In this document: positions 50,598-58,376 of the stretch, in pieces
How the letters are laid out: each line of letters begins with the position of its first letter
Numbering within the stretch: the stretch's first letter is position 1
Assembly (NCBI GenBank): GCA_963824905.1
Contig: CAWGRH010000019.1
Location: 62,001 to 126,000, forward strand
DNA from: JAJPKK01 sp963824905
Lineage (GTDB): Bacteria > Pseudomonadota > Alphaproteobacteria > Rhizobiales > Xanthobacteraceae
Direction of reading: 5' to 3'
Length of the DNA: 64,000 nucleotides
Program-made: the position numbers and the translations under genes
The notes under the pieces: model-generated
Database searches by the model: none
Told to the model about the DNA's origin: nothing
What the model saw: the letters and a program-made list of their open reading frames with translations, nothing else

Positions 50598-51668
50598 TCA
50601 GCCCGCCTTCAACTTTTCCGCAACCCGGGGTGCGAAATACGTCAGCACCCCGTCAGCCCCCGCCCGCTTGAATGCCATGAGGCTCTCCATCATGGCCTTG
50701 TCGCCGTCGAGCCACCCGTTCCCGGCAGCGGCCATGATCATCGCATATTCTCCGGAAACTTGATATGCGAACGTTGGGACGCCGAAGGTGTCCTTTACAA
50801 CCCGCACAATATCCAGATAGGGCATCCCGGGCTTCACCATCACGAAGTCGGCGCCCTCGGCGATGTCCGCTTCGACCTCGCGCAGCGCCTCGTCGGTATT
50901 GGCGGGGTCCATCTGGTAGGTGCGCTTGTCGCCCTTGAGGGTCGTCGAGGAGCCGACCGCCTCGCGGAACGGCCCATAGAACGCCGAGGCGTATTTCGCT
51001 GCATAGGCCATGATCTGCACGTCGGTGCAGCCGCGGGCATCGAGCCCCCGGCGGATGGCGCCGACCCTCCCGTCCATCATGTCGGACGGCGCGATGATGT
51101 CGCAGCCGGCCTCGGCCTGGACGAGGGCCTGTTTGACCAGCACCTCGACGGTCTCGTCGTTGAGGATCTCGCCGTCCTGCATGAGGCCGTCATGGCCGTG
51201 GCTGGTATAGGGATCGAGGGCGACATCGCACAGCACGCCGATTTCGGGCACTTCCTTCTTGATCGCGCGGACCGCGCGGCAGACGAGGTTTTCCGGATTG
51301 GTCGCCTCGGAGCCGGATTCGTCGCGAAGGCCCGGCTCGGTGTAGGGAAACAGGGCGAGGCAAGGAATGTCGAGCCGCGCCGCCCGTTCGGCGTCGCGCA
51401 CCGCCTCGTCTACCGAAACTCGCTCGACCCCCGGCATGGCGCCGACCGGGACGCGCTTCTTCTCGCCGTCGACGACGAACAGCGGCCAGATCAGGTCGTT
51501 GGTGGTGAGCACGTGCTCCCGCACCATGCGGCGCGCCCACTCCGATTTGCGGTTGCGGCGGTGGCGGGTCGTAAGATCGAGCGACGGCGCGCTCCGCCCC
51601 GGGGAACGCGCTTCGACGGGGGAAAACCGGACGGTCGGCTCAAGGGGGCGGCCGTACTTTATGGCCAT
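50598..51668 (-). CDS. hemB: Delta-aminolevulinic acid dehydratase (porphobilinogen synthase)
   Basis: A 356-residue HemB, joining two 5-aminolevulinates into porphobilinogen for heme and other tetrapyrroles. Motifs are RRNRKSEWARRMVREH, LIWPLFVVDGE, LCDVALDPYTSHGHDG, DIIAPSDMMDGRVGAIR, YAAKYASAFYGPFR and FVMVKPGMPYLD, the last two containing the substrate-binding lysines. DVALDPYTSHGHDG lacks the zinc-cysteine triad, which suggests a Mg-dependent form. The ATG at 51668 has AGGAG upstream. Confidence 0.96.
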   Translation of the reverse strand: MAIKYGRPLEPTVRFSPVEARSPGRSAPSLDLTTRHRRNRKSEWARRMVREHVLTTNDLIWPLFVVDGEKKRVPVGAMPGVERVSVDEAVRDAERAARLDIPCLALFPYTEPGLRDESGSEATNPENLVCRAVRAIKKEVPEIGVLCDVALDPYTSHGHDGLMQDGEILNDETVEVLVKQALVQAEAGCDIIAPSDMMDGRVGAIRRGLDARGCTDVQIMAYAAKYASAFYGPFREAVGSSTTLKGDKRTYQMDPANTDEALREVEADIAEGADFVMVKPGMPYLDIVRVVKDTFGVPTFAYQVSGEYAMIMAAAGNGWLDGDKAMMESLMAFKRAGADGVLTYFAPRVAEKLKAG

Positions 51669-51775
51669 GGACTGCTCCTGACGGCGGGCCGCCTTTTCTA
51701 TCCTCAAAGTGCCTGCAATTCCAGCAACTCCGCGATCCCCGAAGAAAACGCAACCGGCGCGCGAGATGATGGAGT

Positions 51776-53011
51776 CTACGCCCACATTTCGTCGTAATTG
51801 GGGAACCGGCGCAGCACCGGCGCGGCACGGGTGGGTTCGAGCGCGGGCAGAACCCCGGCGAGGACCTTGTTCATTAGCGGCGAGCAGTGGCGGACATAGA
51901 GGTCGAGCGGGTCGAGCTTGGAGCGAAGGTGGAGCTTCGGATCATAATTGAGCCCGGTGCTGCGGAAACGCTTGTAGCCGTTCGCCATCGCCCACCGCAC
52001 CACGTCGCGGAAGGCGTAGTGGTAGAGGTGGAGGTCGAGGGCGCAGCCATAGTCGAGCCCGAGATACTCCGCGAAGATGTCCTCGCCTTCGACCATGCAC
52101 AGGCTGAAAGCGACGGCGCGACCTTCTTTCGTCCACACGAAGTAGCGCACCTTGTCGGGCATCCGCCGGCCGAGCTCGCAGAAGAATTGCGGGGTGAGCC
52201 TTTCGAAATGCAGCTTTGCGCGCGCGAATACTTGGGAATAGAGCGGATAGAGCTCGCCGATACATTGCGTGATGTCGCTCGTCACCGTGAGCGTGATCGG
52301 GGCTGCCGCCGCGGCGGCGCGGAACTTGAGCCGCAGGTCCCGCCGCGTCTTGCGCGAGAGCGCATCGGCCATGTAGGCCTCGAAGGAGGGATAGTCGATG
52401 TCGAGCCGCGTCATCGGGTAGCTCGGCACGCGGGTGTAGCCGTCGTCGAGCAGACAGCCGAGCACGCCGCGGTACTTCGCCGGAAATTCCTTGAAGACGA
52501 CGACGGAAGCCCCGAGCCTTTCGGCGTGGAAGGGAATCCCGTCGCGCAGCAGCCGCACCTGGACCGCGTGAGGCATCTCGTCGTCGCCGTCGAGATGGCC
52601 TTCGCCGGCGGCGCAGCCAACCATCAATGTGCGTGCCGTCATGAACCGCGGCCACAGTTGCCGCAGCACGGCGAGTGCAGGCCGTGCGCCGATCACGGCG
52701 GCACAGAGGTCCTGGTCGAGCACGAAGAACGGCGCGACCGCGCGCACCTCGCCGTCCGCGTCGCGTAGTGCGAAATAGTTGTAGTCGAAGCCCTGCCGGA
52801 TGCCGCGCGAGACGATCTCGTAATAGCGGCTGTCCTTGCGCTCGCCGGCAAATGCGCGCGGCCAGCGGCGGCAGCGCGCGATCTCTTCGCCGGTCATCAC
52901 GTCGACGGTACCGCCGGGGGGCGCGATGACGGCAGCGCCGCGGGGCGCGATGACCGCGGCGCCGCGGTGTAAGGCGAGGTCGGGCTGGAACTTGCGCGAC
53001 AGCTCGTTCAT
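51776..53011 (-). CDS. FemAB-like GNAT acyltransferase (DUF482-type)
   Basis: A 411-residue protein of the peptidogalycan/FemAB-like GNAT group: MVGCAAGEGHLDGDDEMPHAV in the first half, then SRKTRRDLRLKFRAA, CIGELYPLYSQVFARAKLHFERLTPQFF (seen as LYPLYSQVFARAKLHFE), LDYGCALDLHLYHYAFRDVV and GLNYDPKLHLRSKLDPLDLYV near the end. The acceptor is unknown. Near the N-terminus a short repeat GAAVIAP appears twice. The ATG at 53011 starts at MNELSRKFQPD; the longer open frame upstream is not plausible. Confidence 0.8.
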   Translation of the reverse strand: MNELSRKFQPDLALHRGAAVIAPRGAAVIAPPGGTVDVMTGEEIARCRRWPRAFAGERKDSRYYEIVSRGIRQGFDYNYFALRDADGEVRAVAPFFVLDQDLCAAVIGARPALAVLRQLWPRFMTARTLMVGCAAGEGHLDGDDEMPHAVQVRLLRDGIPFHAERLGASVVVFKEFPAKYRGVLGCLLDDGYTRVPSYPMTRLDIDYPSFEAYMADALSRKTRRDLRLKFRAAAAAAPITLTVTSDITQCIGELYPLYSQVFARAKLHFERLTPQFFCELGRRMPDKVRYFVWTKEGRAVAFSLCMVEGEDIFAEYLGLDYGCALDLHLYHYAFRDVVRWAMANGYKRFRSTGLNYDPKLHLRSKLDPLDLYVRHCSPLMNKVLAGVLPALEPTRAAPVLRRFPNYDEMWA

Positions 53012-53114
53012 GAACGGGCCCCGGGGTGGTCGAATCTGCGCGATGGATCGACGCTCCGAATTCGCGCGACGTCGGTCAAGCCGGCTGCGATCCAATGTTG
53101 TGGGAAGCCTGACG

Positions 53115-54170
53115 ATGACGAGCGACGAAATCCTGTTCGACCGCCGCGGCGCGGCCGGCATCGTCATCCTCAATCGGCCGAAGGCGCTCAATGCGGTGAC
53201 GCATGGGATGGTGCGCCGATTGCAAGCACAGCTCGACGCCTGGCGCGACGATCCTTCGGTGACCCGCGTCGTGGTGACCGGCGCCGGGGGGCGCGCCTTC
53301 TCCGCCGGCGGCGACCTGCGCGGCATCTACGAGGCGGGCCGGGCTGGCCGCCAGCAGGAGTCGCTCGCCTTTTGGCGTGACGAGTACCGCCTCAATGCGG
53401 CGATCAGGTTCTACCCCAAGCCTTATGTGGCGCTGATCGACGGCATCGTGATGGGCGGCGGCGCGGGCCTGTCCGTGCACGGCTCCCATCGCGTGGCGGG
53501 CGACCGCTTCGCCTTTGCGATGCCCGAGGTCGGCATCGGCTTCTTTCCCGACATCGGCGCGACCTGGTTCCTGCCGCGCTGTCCCGGCGCGTTCGGCACC
53601 TTCCTCGCGCTGACCGGGGAGCGGCTCGGCGCCGCCGACGCCGTCGCCGCCGGGATCGCCACCCACCGCGTCGCGTCGGACCGCTTACACGATCTTCTCG
53701 ACGCGCTGTGCGGCGCGGCGCCCGTCGATGCGCTGATCGGCGCCTTTGCCGTGCCGGCCGGGGAGGGGCCGCTCGCCCCCTGCCGCGCTGCCATCGATCG
53801 CATTTTCGCCGCCCCCAGTGTCGAGGATATAGTCGCGGCGCTCGAAGCCGAGGCGGCGTCGGGGGGCGAGGCGGCCCAGTGGGCCGGCGGGGTTGCAGCG
53901 GCGATTGCCGGCAAGGCGCCGTTGAGCCTCAAGCTTGCGCTGGCGCAGATGCGGCGCGGGCGCGACTGGACGTTCGCCGACTGCATGCGCGCGGAATGGC
54001 GCATCGTCTCGCGGGTTGCGTATGGAGAGGACTTCTATGAGGGAATTCGCGCGGTGATCATCGACAAGGACAACCGGCCGCGGTGGCGCCCGGCGACGCT
54101 CGCCGAGGTCAGCGAGGCCGAGATCGCGCGGCATTTCGCGCCTGTCGAAGATGAGCTCGTCCTGCCATGA
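53115..54170 (+). CDS. Enoyl-CoA hydratase/isomerase family, HIBCH-like
   Basis: A 351-residue crotonase-fold protein whose length and motifs match 3-hydroxyisobutyryl-CoA hydrolase (valine catabolism): ILFDRRGAAGIVILNRPKALNAV, GRAFSAGGDLRGIYEAG for the oxyanion hole, IDGIVMGGGAGLSVHGSHRV, and FAMPEVGIGFFPDIGATWFL with the catalytic Glu region. The C-terminal DNRPRWRPATLAEV is also typical. Closely related hydratases cannot be fully excluded. Its stop overlaps the start of the DUF6163-like gene. Confidence 0.88.
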   Translation: MTSDEILFDRRGAAGIVILNRPKALNAVTHGMVRRLQAQLDAWRDDPSVTRVVVTGAGGRAFSAGGDLRGIYEAGRAGRQQESLAFWRDEYRLNAAIRFYPKPYVALIDGIVMGGGAGLSVHGSHRVAGDRFAFAMPEVGIGFFPDIGATWFLPRCPGAFGTFLALTGERLGAADAVAAGIATHRVASDRLHDLLDALCGAAPVDALIGAFAVPAGEGPLAPCRAAIDRIFAAPSVEDIVAALEAEAASGGEAAQWAGGVAAAIAGKAPLSLKLALAQMRRGRDWTFADCMRAEWRIVSRVAYGEDFYEGIRAVIIDKDNRPRWRPATLAEVSEAEIARHFAPVEDELVLP

Positions 54171-54613
54171 GCGAGCCGCGCTCCGACGACGCCATCAAGA
54201 ATATCCGCCCGGTCCAGGTCACCATATTCGACTTGGCGGGCATGGACTGGGGGGGCCGTCTTGCCCTGTTCCTGCGGCTGATGGGCTGCATCTCCATGAT
54301 CAAAGGGCTCTACGGCTGGGCCGAGGTATGCGGCATCATCGGCGAGCCGGGTGGCTTCGAGGTTCATATCCAGTCCTGGCAGGTCACGACGGCCTTCTTC
54401 GCCGTGATCGATCTCGTCGCGGCGGTCGGTCTCTGGCTCCTCGCGCCCTGGGGCGCGGTGGTGTGGCTCACGTCGACGGTGGCGCTGATCGTCGTCCACG
54501 TATTCCTGCCGCAGGTCTACGGCACGAACATTGTGGTGATCGCGCTCTGCCTCCTCGCGATCATCGCCTATCTCGGGCTCGCGCTCATGGCCGCACGCGA
54601 GCAGCCGCGCTGA
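54167..54613 (+). CDS. Membrane protein, DUF6163-like
   Basis: A 148-residue protein with four hydrophobic segments (LFLRLMGCISMIKGLYGWAEV, FAVIDLVAAVGLWLLAPW, WLTSTVALIVVHVFLPQV, VVIALCLLAIIAYLGLAL). The VTIFDLAGMDWGGRLALFLR start and the WAEVCGIIG segment resemble the uncharacterised DUF6163 membrane family of Hyphomicrobiales. Coupled to the HIBCH-like gene by an ATGA overlap; ldtR follows 419 bases later. Confidence 0.75.
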   Translation: MSEPRSDDAIKNIRPVQVTIFDLAGMDWGGRLALFLRLMGCISMIKGLYGWAEVCGIIGEPGGFEVHIQSWQVTTAFFAVIDLVAAVGLWLLAPWGAVVWLTSTVALIVVHVFLPQVYGTNIVVIALCLLAIIAYLGLALMAAREQPR

Positions 54614-55032
54614 AGACTTCATCTCGAAAACGTCGCGCATCTTTCGCAGACCTTAATCGGTCGCGGGGCAAGCAAGAGCTTTTCGTAAGCATGTTTGCGG
54701 TGAACGAAAGCTACCCAATCGCGGTGAATTGAACCTGAAGCCGTTCACGCCTTCACGACGTTCGCGAGCTGCGACGCGTCGCTCAAGCCCGCAAAATAGT
54801 CTAGTGCTTTCAGAAGCTTCGCGCGGCCCGCGGACGGCCTGTGCCGGCACGTGCGAGCGACCTGCGCCGGGCAGGAGTTAACGTATTGCCAAGTATTCAT
54901 GCCCGCCCATAAACCTCGCCTTCATAGTATCGTTTAAGTCGATTTTAGATCGTTCTGCGTACAGTTTAGGTACAGAGCGCACGGGGAACAGGAGCCCCGC
55001 GCAACAGAATAAAACCAGGAAGGCGTCACCCC
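54614..55032. other. Intergenic region upstream of ldtR
   Basis: 419 bases without a recognisable gene. The last 130 bases are richer in A/T and contain an inverted repeat (54954-54976), consistent with the ldtR promoter and an autoregulatory site. An imperfect GCACGGGGAACAGGAGCCCCGC hairpin follows at about 54979, in the leader. Confidence 0.45.
54954..54976. promoter_or_regulatory. Candidate operator upstream of ldtR
   Basis: TCTGCGTAC and GTACAGA form an inverted repeat (one unpaired base pair in the left arm) about 55 bases before the ldtR ATG. MarR-type regulators commonly bind such palindromes in their own promoters. This is inferred from symmetry and position. Confidence 0.35.
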
Positions 55033-55545
55033 ATGAAAGCAGTGATGAAGGCGGCAGACCCGGCAGAACGCGACCAGCGTTCCGAGCAAATCCGGCCGCT
55101 TTATCTGGAGTTGCTCACCCTCGTTGAGCGGCTGCATCGCCGGCTGCTCGACGTCATCAAGGACGAGTTCGACCGCCGCGGCCGCGCCGACATCAACTCG
55201 GTGCAGGCGCTCCTGCTCTACAACATCGGCGACAAGGAGCTGACCGCCGGCGAGCTGCGCACCCGCGGCTACTACCTCGGCTCGAACGTCTCCTACAACC
55301 TCAAGAAGCTCGTCGAGATGGGCTTCCTCGACCACCAGCGCTCGCGGGTCGACCGCCGCTCGGTCCGCATCAAGCTCACCGACAAGGGCCGCGAGGTCCG
55401 CAACATCGTCGACACGCTCTACCACAAGCACGTCCGCACCGTGGAGCAGGTCGGCGGCATCAATGCCGAGGAGTTCTCGACCCTGAACAAGGCGTTGCAC
55501 CGCCTTGAGCGGTTCTGGACCGACCAGATCCTTTACCGCCTCTGA
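55033..55545 (+). CDS. ldtR: LdtR-type MarR-family transcription regulator
   Basis: A 170-residue winged-helix MarR-family protein. INSVQALLLYNIGDKELTAGEL starts the DNA-binding domain, RGYYLGSNVSYNLKKLVEMGFL is the recognition helix region, and RSRVDRRSVRIKLTDKGREV the wing. This matches LdtR, described in Liberibacter and related alphaproteobacteria as a regulator of an L,D-transpeptidase gene and stress tolerance. No transpeptidase gene is adjacent here. Confidence 0.9.
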   Translation: MKAVMKAADPAERDQRSEQIRPLYLELLTLVERLHRRLLDVIKDEFDRRGRADINSVQALLLYNIGDKELTAGELRTRGYYLGSNVSYNLKKLVEMGFLDHQRSRVDRRSVRIKLTDKGREVRNIVDTLYHKHVRTVEQVGGINAEEFSTLNKALHRLERFWTDQILYRL

Positions 55546-55585
55546 CCACCCCGCGTATCCACTCTGCCTGACCCCACCACCCCTG

Positions 55586-55618
55586 AACCCCCGGCCCTCG
55601 CGCCGGGGGTTTTGTTTT
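55586..55618 (+). terminator. Rho-independent terminator of ldtR
   Basis: A perfect 10-bp stem, AACCCCCGGC with GCCGGGGGTT, loop of six, is followed by TTGTTTT. It starts 41 bases after the ldtR stop. Confidence 0.93.
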
Positions 55619-55821
55619 CCACAGGGACCGCATGGCGGTCTCGTCTTGCGGAGCGCCCGGCACGCTTGCGCGCCGCGTTCCCCACAACATCTTGCGGCCG
55701 ACGAGCCCAGTCCAAACCAAACTTGGCGGGGCAGGGGCGATGTGTTATCGCCAACCCAATCGTTCTCAGCCGGCCAGGATGCGGGGCGGATGCGCCCTGC
55801 GGCGCCCGTTTGGAATCTTCA

Positions 55822-57123
55822 ATGAACAAGCCCACCAAGCCGACCGCGCTCGCGCGCAACATGTTCACCGCGACGCTCGCGGAGAGCGATCCCGAGATCG
55901 CCGAGGCGGTGAGGCTCGAACTCGGCCGCCAGCGTGACGAGATCGAGCTCATCGCGTCGGAGAACATCGTCAGTCGCGCGGTGCTCGAAGCCCAGGGTTC
56001 GGTGCTCACCAACAAGTATGCGAAGGGCCTGCCGGGCAAGCGCTACTATGGCGGCTGCCAGTTCGTCGACATCGCGGAAAATCTTGCAATCGAACGGGTT
56101 ACCAGGCTTTTCGGATGTGGTTTCGCAAACGTGCAGCCGCACTCCGGGGCCTCCGCCAACGCCGCTGCCTTTATGGCGCTGATGGCGCCCGGCGACACCT
56201 TCATGGGGCTCAACCTCGCCGCCGGCGGGCACCTCTCCCACGGCTCGCCGGTCAACATGTCCGGCAAGTGGTTCAAGGTGGTGCCTTACAGTGTGCGCCG
56301 CGACGACCACTTGATCGACATGGACGAGGTCGCAAAGCTCGCCCGCGAGCACCGCCCCAAGGTGATCATCGCCGGCGGGTCGGCCTACCCGCGCATCATC
56401 GACTTCAAGGGATTCCGCGCCGTTGCCGACGAGGTCGGCGCGTTCCTGCTCGTCGACATGGCGCATTTTGCCGGCCTGGTCGCCGGCGGCGCCCATCCGA
56501 GCCCGTTCCCCCACGCCCATGTGGTGACCACGACCACGCATAAGACGCTGCGCGGCCCGCGCGGCGGCGTCGTCCTGACGAACCAGGAAGACCTCGCCAA
56601 GAAGATCAATTCCGCGGTCTTCCCGGGCCTGCAGGGCGGGCCGCTGATGCACGTCATCGCGGCGAAGGCGGTGGCGTTCGGCGAGGCGCTGCAGCCTTCG
56701 TTCCGCACCTACGCTGCTGATGTCGTCGAGAACGCCAAGGCGCTCGCGGAGACCTTGAAGGCGCGCGGCTGCGACATCGTCTCCGGCGGCACCGACACCC
56801 ATCTCATGCTGGTCGACCTGCGGCCGAAGCGGCTCACCGGCAAGGTCGCGGAGGCGGCGCTCGGCCGTGCCCACATCACCTGCAACAAGAACGGCATTCC
56901 CTTCGACCCGGAGAAGCCCACGGTCACCTCAGGCGTCAGGCTCGGCTCGCCCGCCGGCACCACCCGCGGCTTCGGCGCCGCCGAATTCCGCGAGGTCGGC
57001 GAACTGATCTCCGACGTGCTCGACGTGCTCTCCCAGAAGGGCGCCGAGGCCGACAGTTTCACCGAAGGCGCGGTGCGCGATAAGGTCAAGCACCTCCTCG
57101 CCCGGTTCCCGATCTACGGCTGA
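55822..57123 (+). CDS. glyA: Serine hydroxymethyltransferase
   Basis: A 433-residue PLP enzyme converting serine and tetrahydrofolate to glycine and methylene-THF. Motifs are ELIASENIVSRAVLEAQGS, YAKGLPGKRYYGGCQFVD, VQPHSGASANAAAFMAL, LVDMAHFAGLVAGG and VVTTTTHKTLRGPRGG with the cofactor lysine near residue 240. The ATG at 55822 begins the family N-terminus. nrdR follows after ten bases, a conserved pairing. The ~200 bases after the ldtR terminator hold the promoter; no glycine riboswitch was recognised. Confidence 0.96.
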   Translation: MNKPTKPTALARNMFTATLAESDPEIAEAVRLELGRQRDEIELIASENIVSRAVLEAQGSVLTNKYAKGLPGKRYYGGCQFVDIAENLAIERVTRLFGCGFANVQPHSGASANAAAFMALMAPGDTFMGLNLAAGGHLSHGSPVNMSGKWFKVVPYSVRRDDHLIDMDEVAKLAREHRPKVIIAGGSAYPRIIDFKGFRAVADEVGAFLLVDMAHFAGLVAGGAHPSPFPHAHVVTTTTHKTLRGPRGGVVLTNQEDLAKKINSAVFPGLQGGPLMHVIAAKAVAFGEALQPSFRTYAADVVENAKALAETLKARGCDIVSGGTDTHLMLVDLRPKRLTGKVAEAALGRAHITCNKNGIPFDPEKPTVTSGVRLGSPAGTTRGFGAAEFREVGELISDVLDVLSQKGAEADSFTEGAVRDKVKHLLARFPIYG

Positions 57124-57133
57124 CGAGGGGGCC

Positions 57134-57619
57134 ATGCGCTGCCCGAACTGCACCAGTCTCGACACCCAGGTGAAGGATTCGCGCCCGACCGAGGATTCCG
57201 CCGCGATTCGCCGCCGCCGCCTCTGCCTTGCCTGCGGATTCCGCTTCACCACCTTCGAGCGCGTCCAGCTGCGCGAGCTGTCCGTCATCAAGCGCAACGG
57301 CCGCCGGGTGCCGTTCGACCGCGACAAGCTCGCGCGCTCGGTGGTGATCGCGTTGCGCAAGCGCAACGTCGACCCTGAGCGGGTCGAGCAGACGGTGTCG
57401 CGGATCGTGCGCGATCTCGAGAATCTCGGCGAGAACGAGGTGACCACCGAAACCATCGGCGAGACGGTGATGGCGCATCTGCGCGATCTCGACGACGTCG
57501 CCTATGTCCGCTTCGCCTCGGTGTATCGCAATTTCCGCGAAGCGAAGGATTTCGAAGCCGTGCTCGGCGAGCTTTCGGCCGAGGAAGAGCTTCCTCCGAT
57601 CGCCCCGGCCAGCAAGTAG
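57134..57619 (+). CDS. nrdR: Transcriptional repressor NrdR
   Basis: A 161-residue repressor of ribonucleotide reductase genes. The zinc ribbon uses C3, C6, C31 and C34 (MRCPNC and RLCLACGFRFTTFE), followed by an ATP-cone domain (VIKRNGRRVPFDRDKLARSV, NEVTTETIGETVMAHLRDLD, YVRFASVYRNF). In this group nrdR normally leads directly into ribD; here a 750-base gap and a porin gene intervene. Confidence 0.96.
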   Translation: MRCPNCTSLDTQVKDSRPTEDSAAIRRRRLCLACGFRFTTFERVQLRELSVIKRNGRRVPFDRDKLARSVVIALRKRNVDPERVEQTVSRIVRDLENLGENEVTTETIGETVMAHLRDLDDVAYVRFASVYRNFREAKDFEAVLGELSAEEELPPIAPASK

Positions 57620-58376
57620 CCGCCGGGAGCAGGTCCGCCGGGAACAACCGGCCCGGCATTGCCGACTGCCTCCGGGGCGGCCGCCCAAAGGCGTAGCTTT
57701 CAGCTATGCCGATGAAGGCGCGCAGCCGACGGGAATCAGGGAAATCCCGGGCGGATCGTCGCTCACGCAACCATCTAATATTTTTAACAAAATGCTTCTT
57801 TCAAAGTTCAGATGTGAATATGGTATAACAGTATTGTGTAAGTTGTTTGGTATTCAGATGAATTAAGAGCTTATGTACCGTTTCCGACAATTTTATACGG
57901 CGGGTATGGCGGTATGTCTTTGAGTGATAATAGGGCAACAGGCCTAGAGATTGTCCGCTAACCAAGAACTATTGCGGACGGCTTGCCTTACAGCGGTCGA
58001 TTACTTGCGTTAGATTGCGCCGCAAGACGGAACCGGGCGGCGCGAAGGCTCTCGACTTTCTTCCGAGATGGCAAAGGCGTGGACGGAAAGCGTGGCAACT
58101 GCGTTTTCCACGGGTGCTCCGGCTGCCGCGGCTGGGATGAACGATGCACGGGTCATGATCGTCTTAGGCCTTGGCCGGTGTCACGCGACGGGGTCGGCGC
58201 ACCATAGTCCAGCGTAGGTTCCGGCAAGTAAAAGTGCGTCGAATACTTCAAAAAAAGACAATCGGGGACGGAGGTGGGCCGAGGACTTGGTTCGCGGGGC
58301 CCACGTGTTTTGGGCTTTTCTCGAAAACCCGTGACGGGGGGTCATGGGGACGGTGCAGGGAACAGGAGAGTTGGAA
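57620..58376. other. Long intergenic region with an A/T-rich segment, upstream of the porin gene
   Basis: 757 bases without a recognisable gene. From about 57770 to 57960 the sequence becomes strikingly A/T-rich (TAATATTTTTAACAAAATGC, ATGGTATAACAGTATTGTG), unlike anything else in the window. It then returns to GC-rich sequence. It may contain a strong porin promoter with a long leader, or a horizontally acquired fragment. Confidence 0.5.

Noticed and set aside
55612..55821. Glycine riboswitch upstream of glyA
   Set aside because: The tandem aptamer core sequences were not recognised in the ~200 bases available.
57983..58207. A 74-codon frame before the porin gene
   Set aside because: No ribosome binding site, and composition of random GC-rich DNA; it lies in the putative porin leader.
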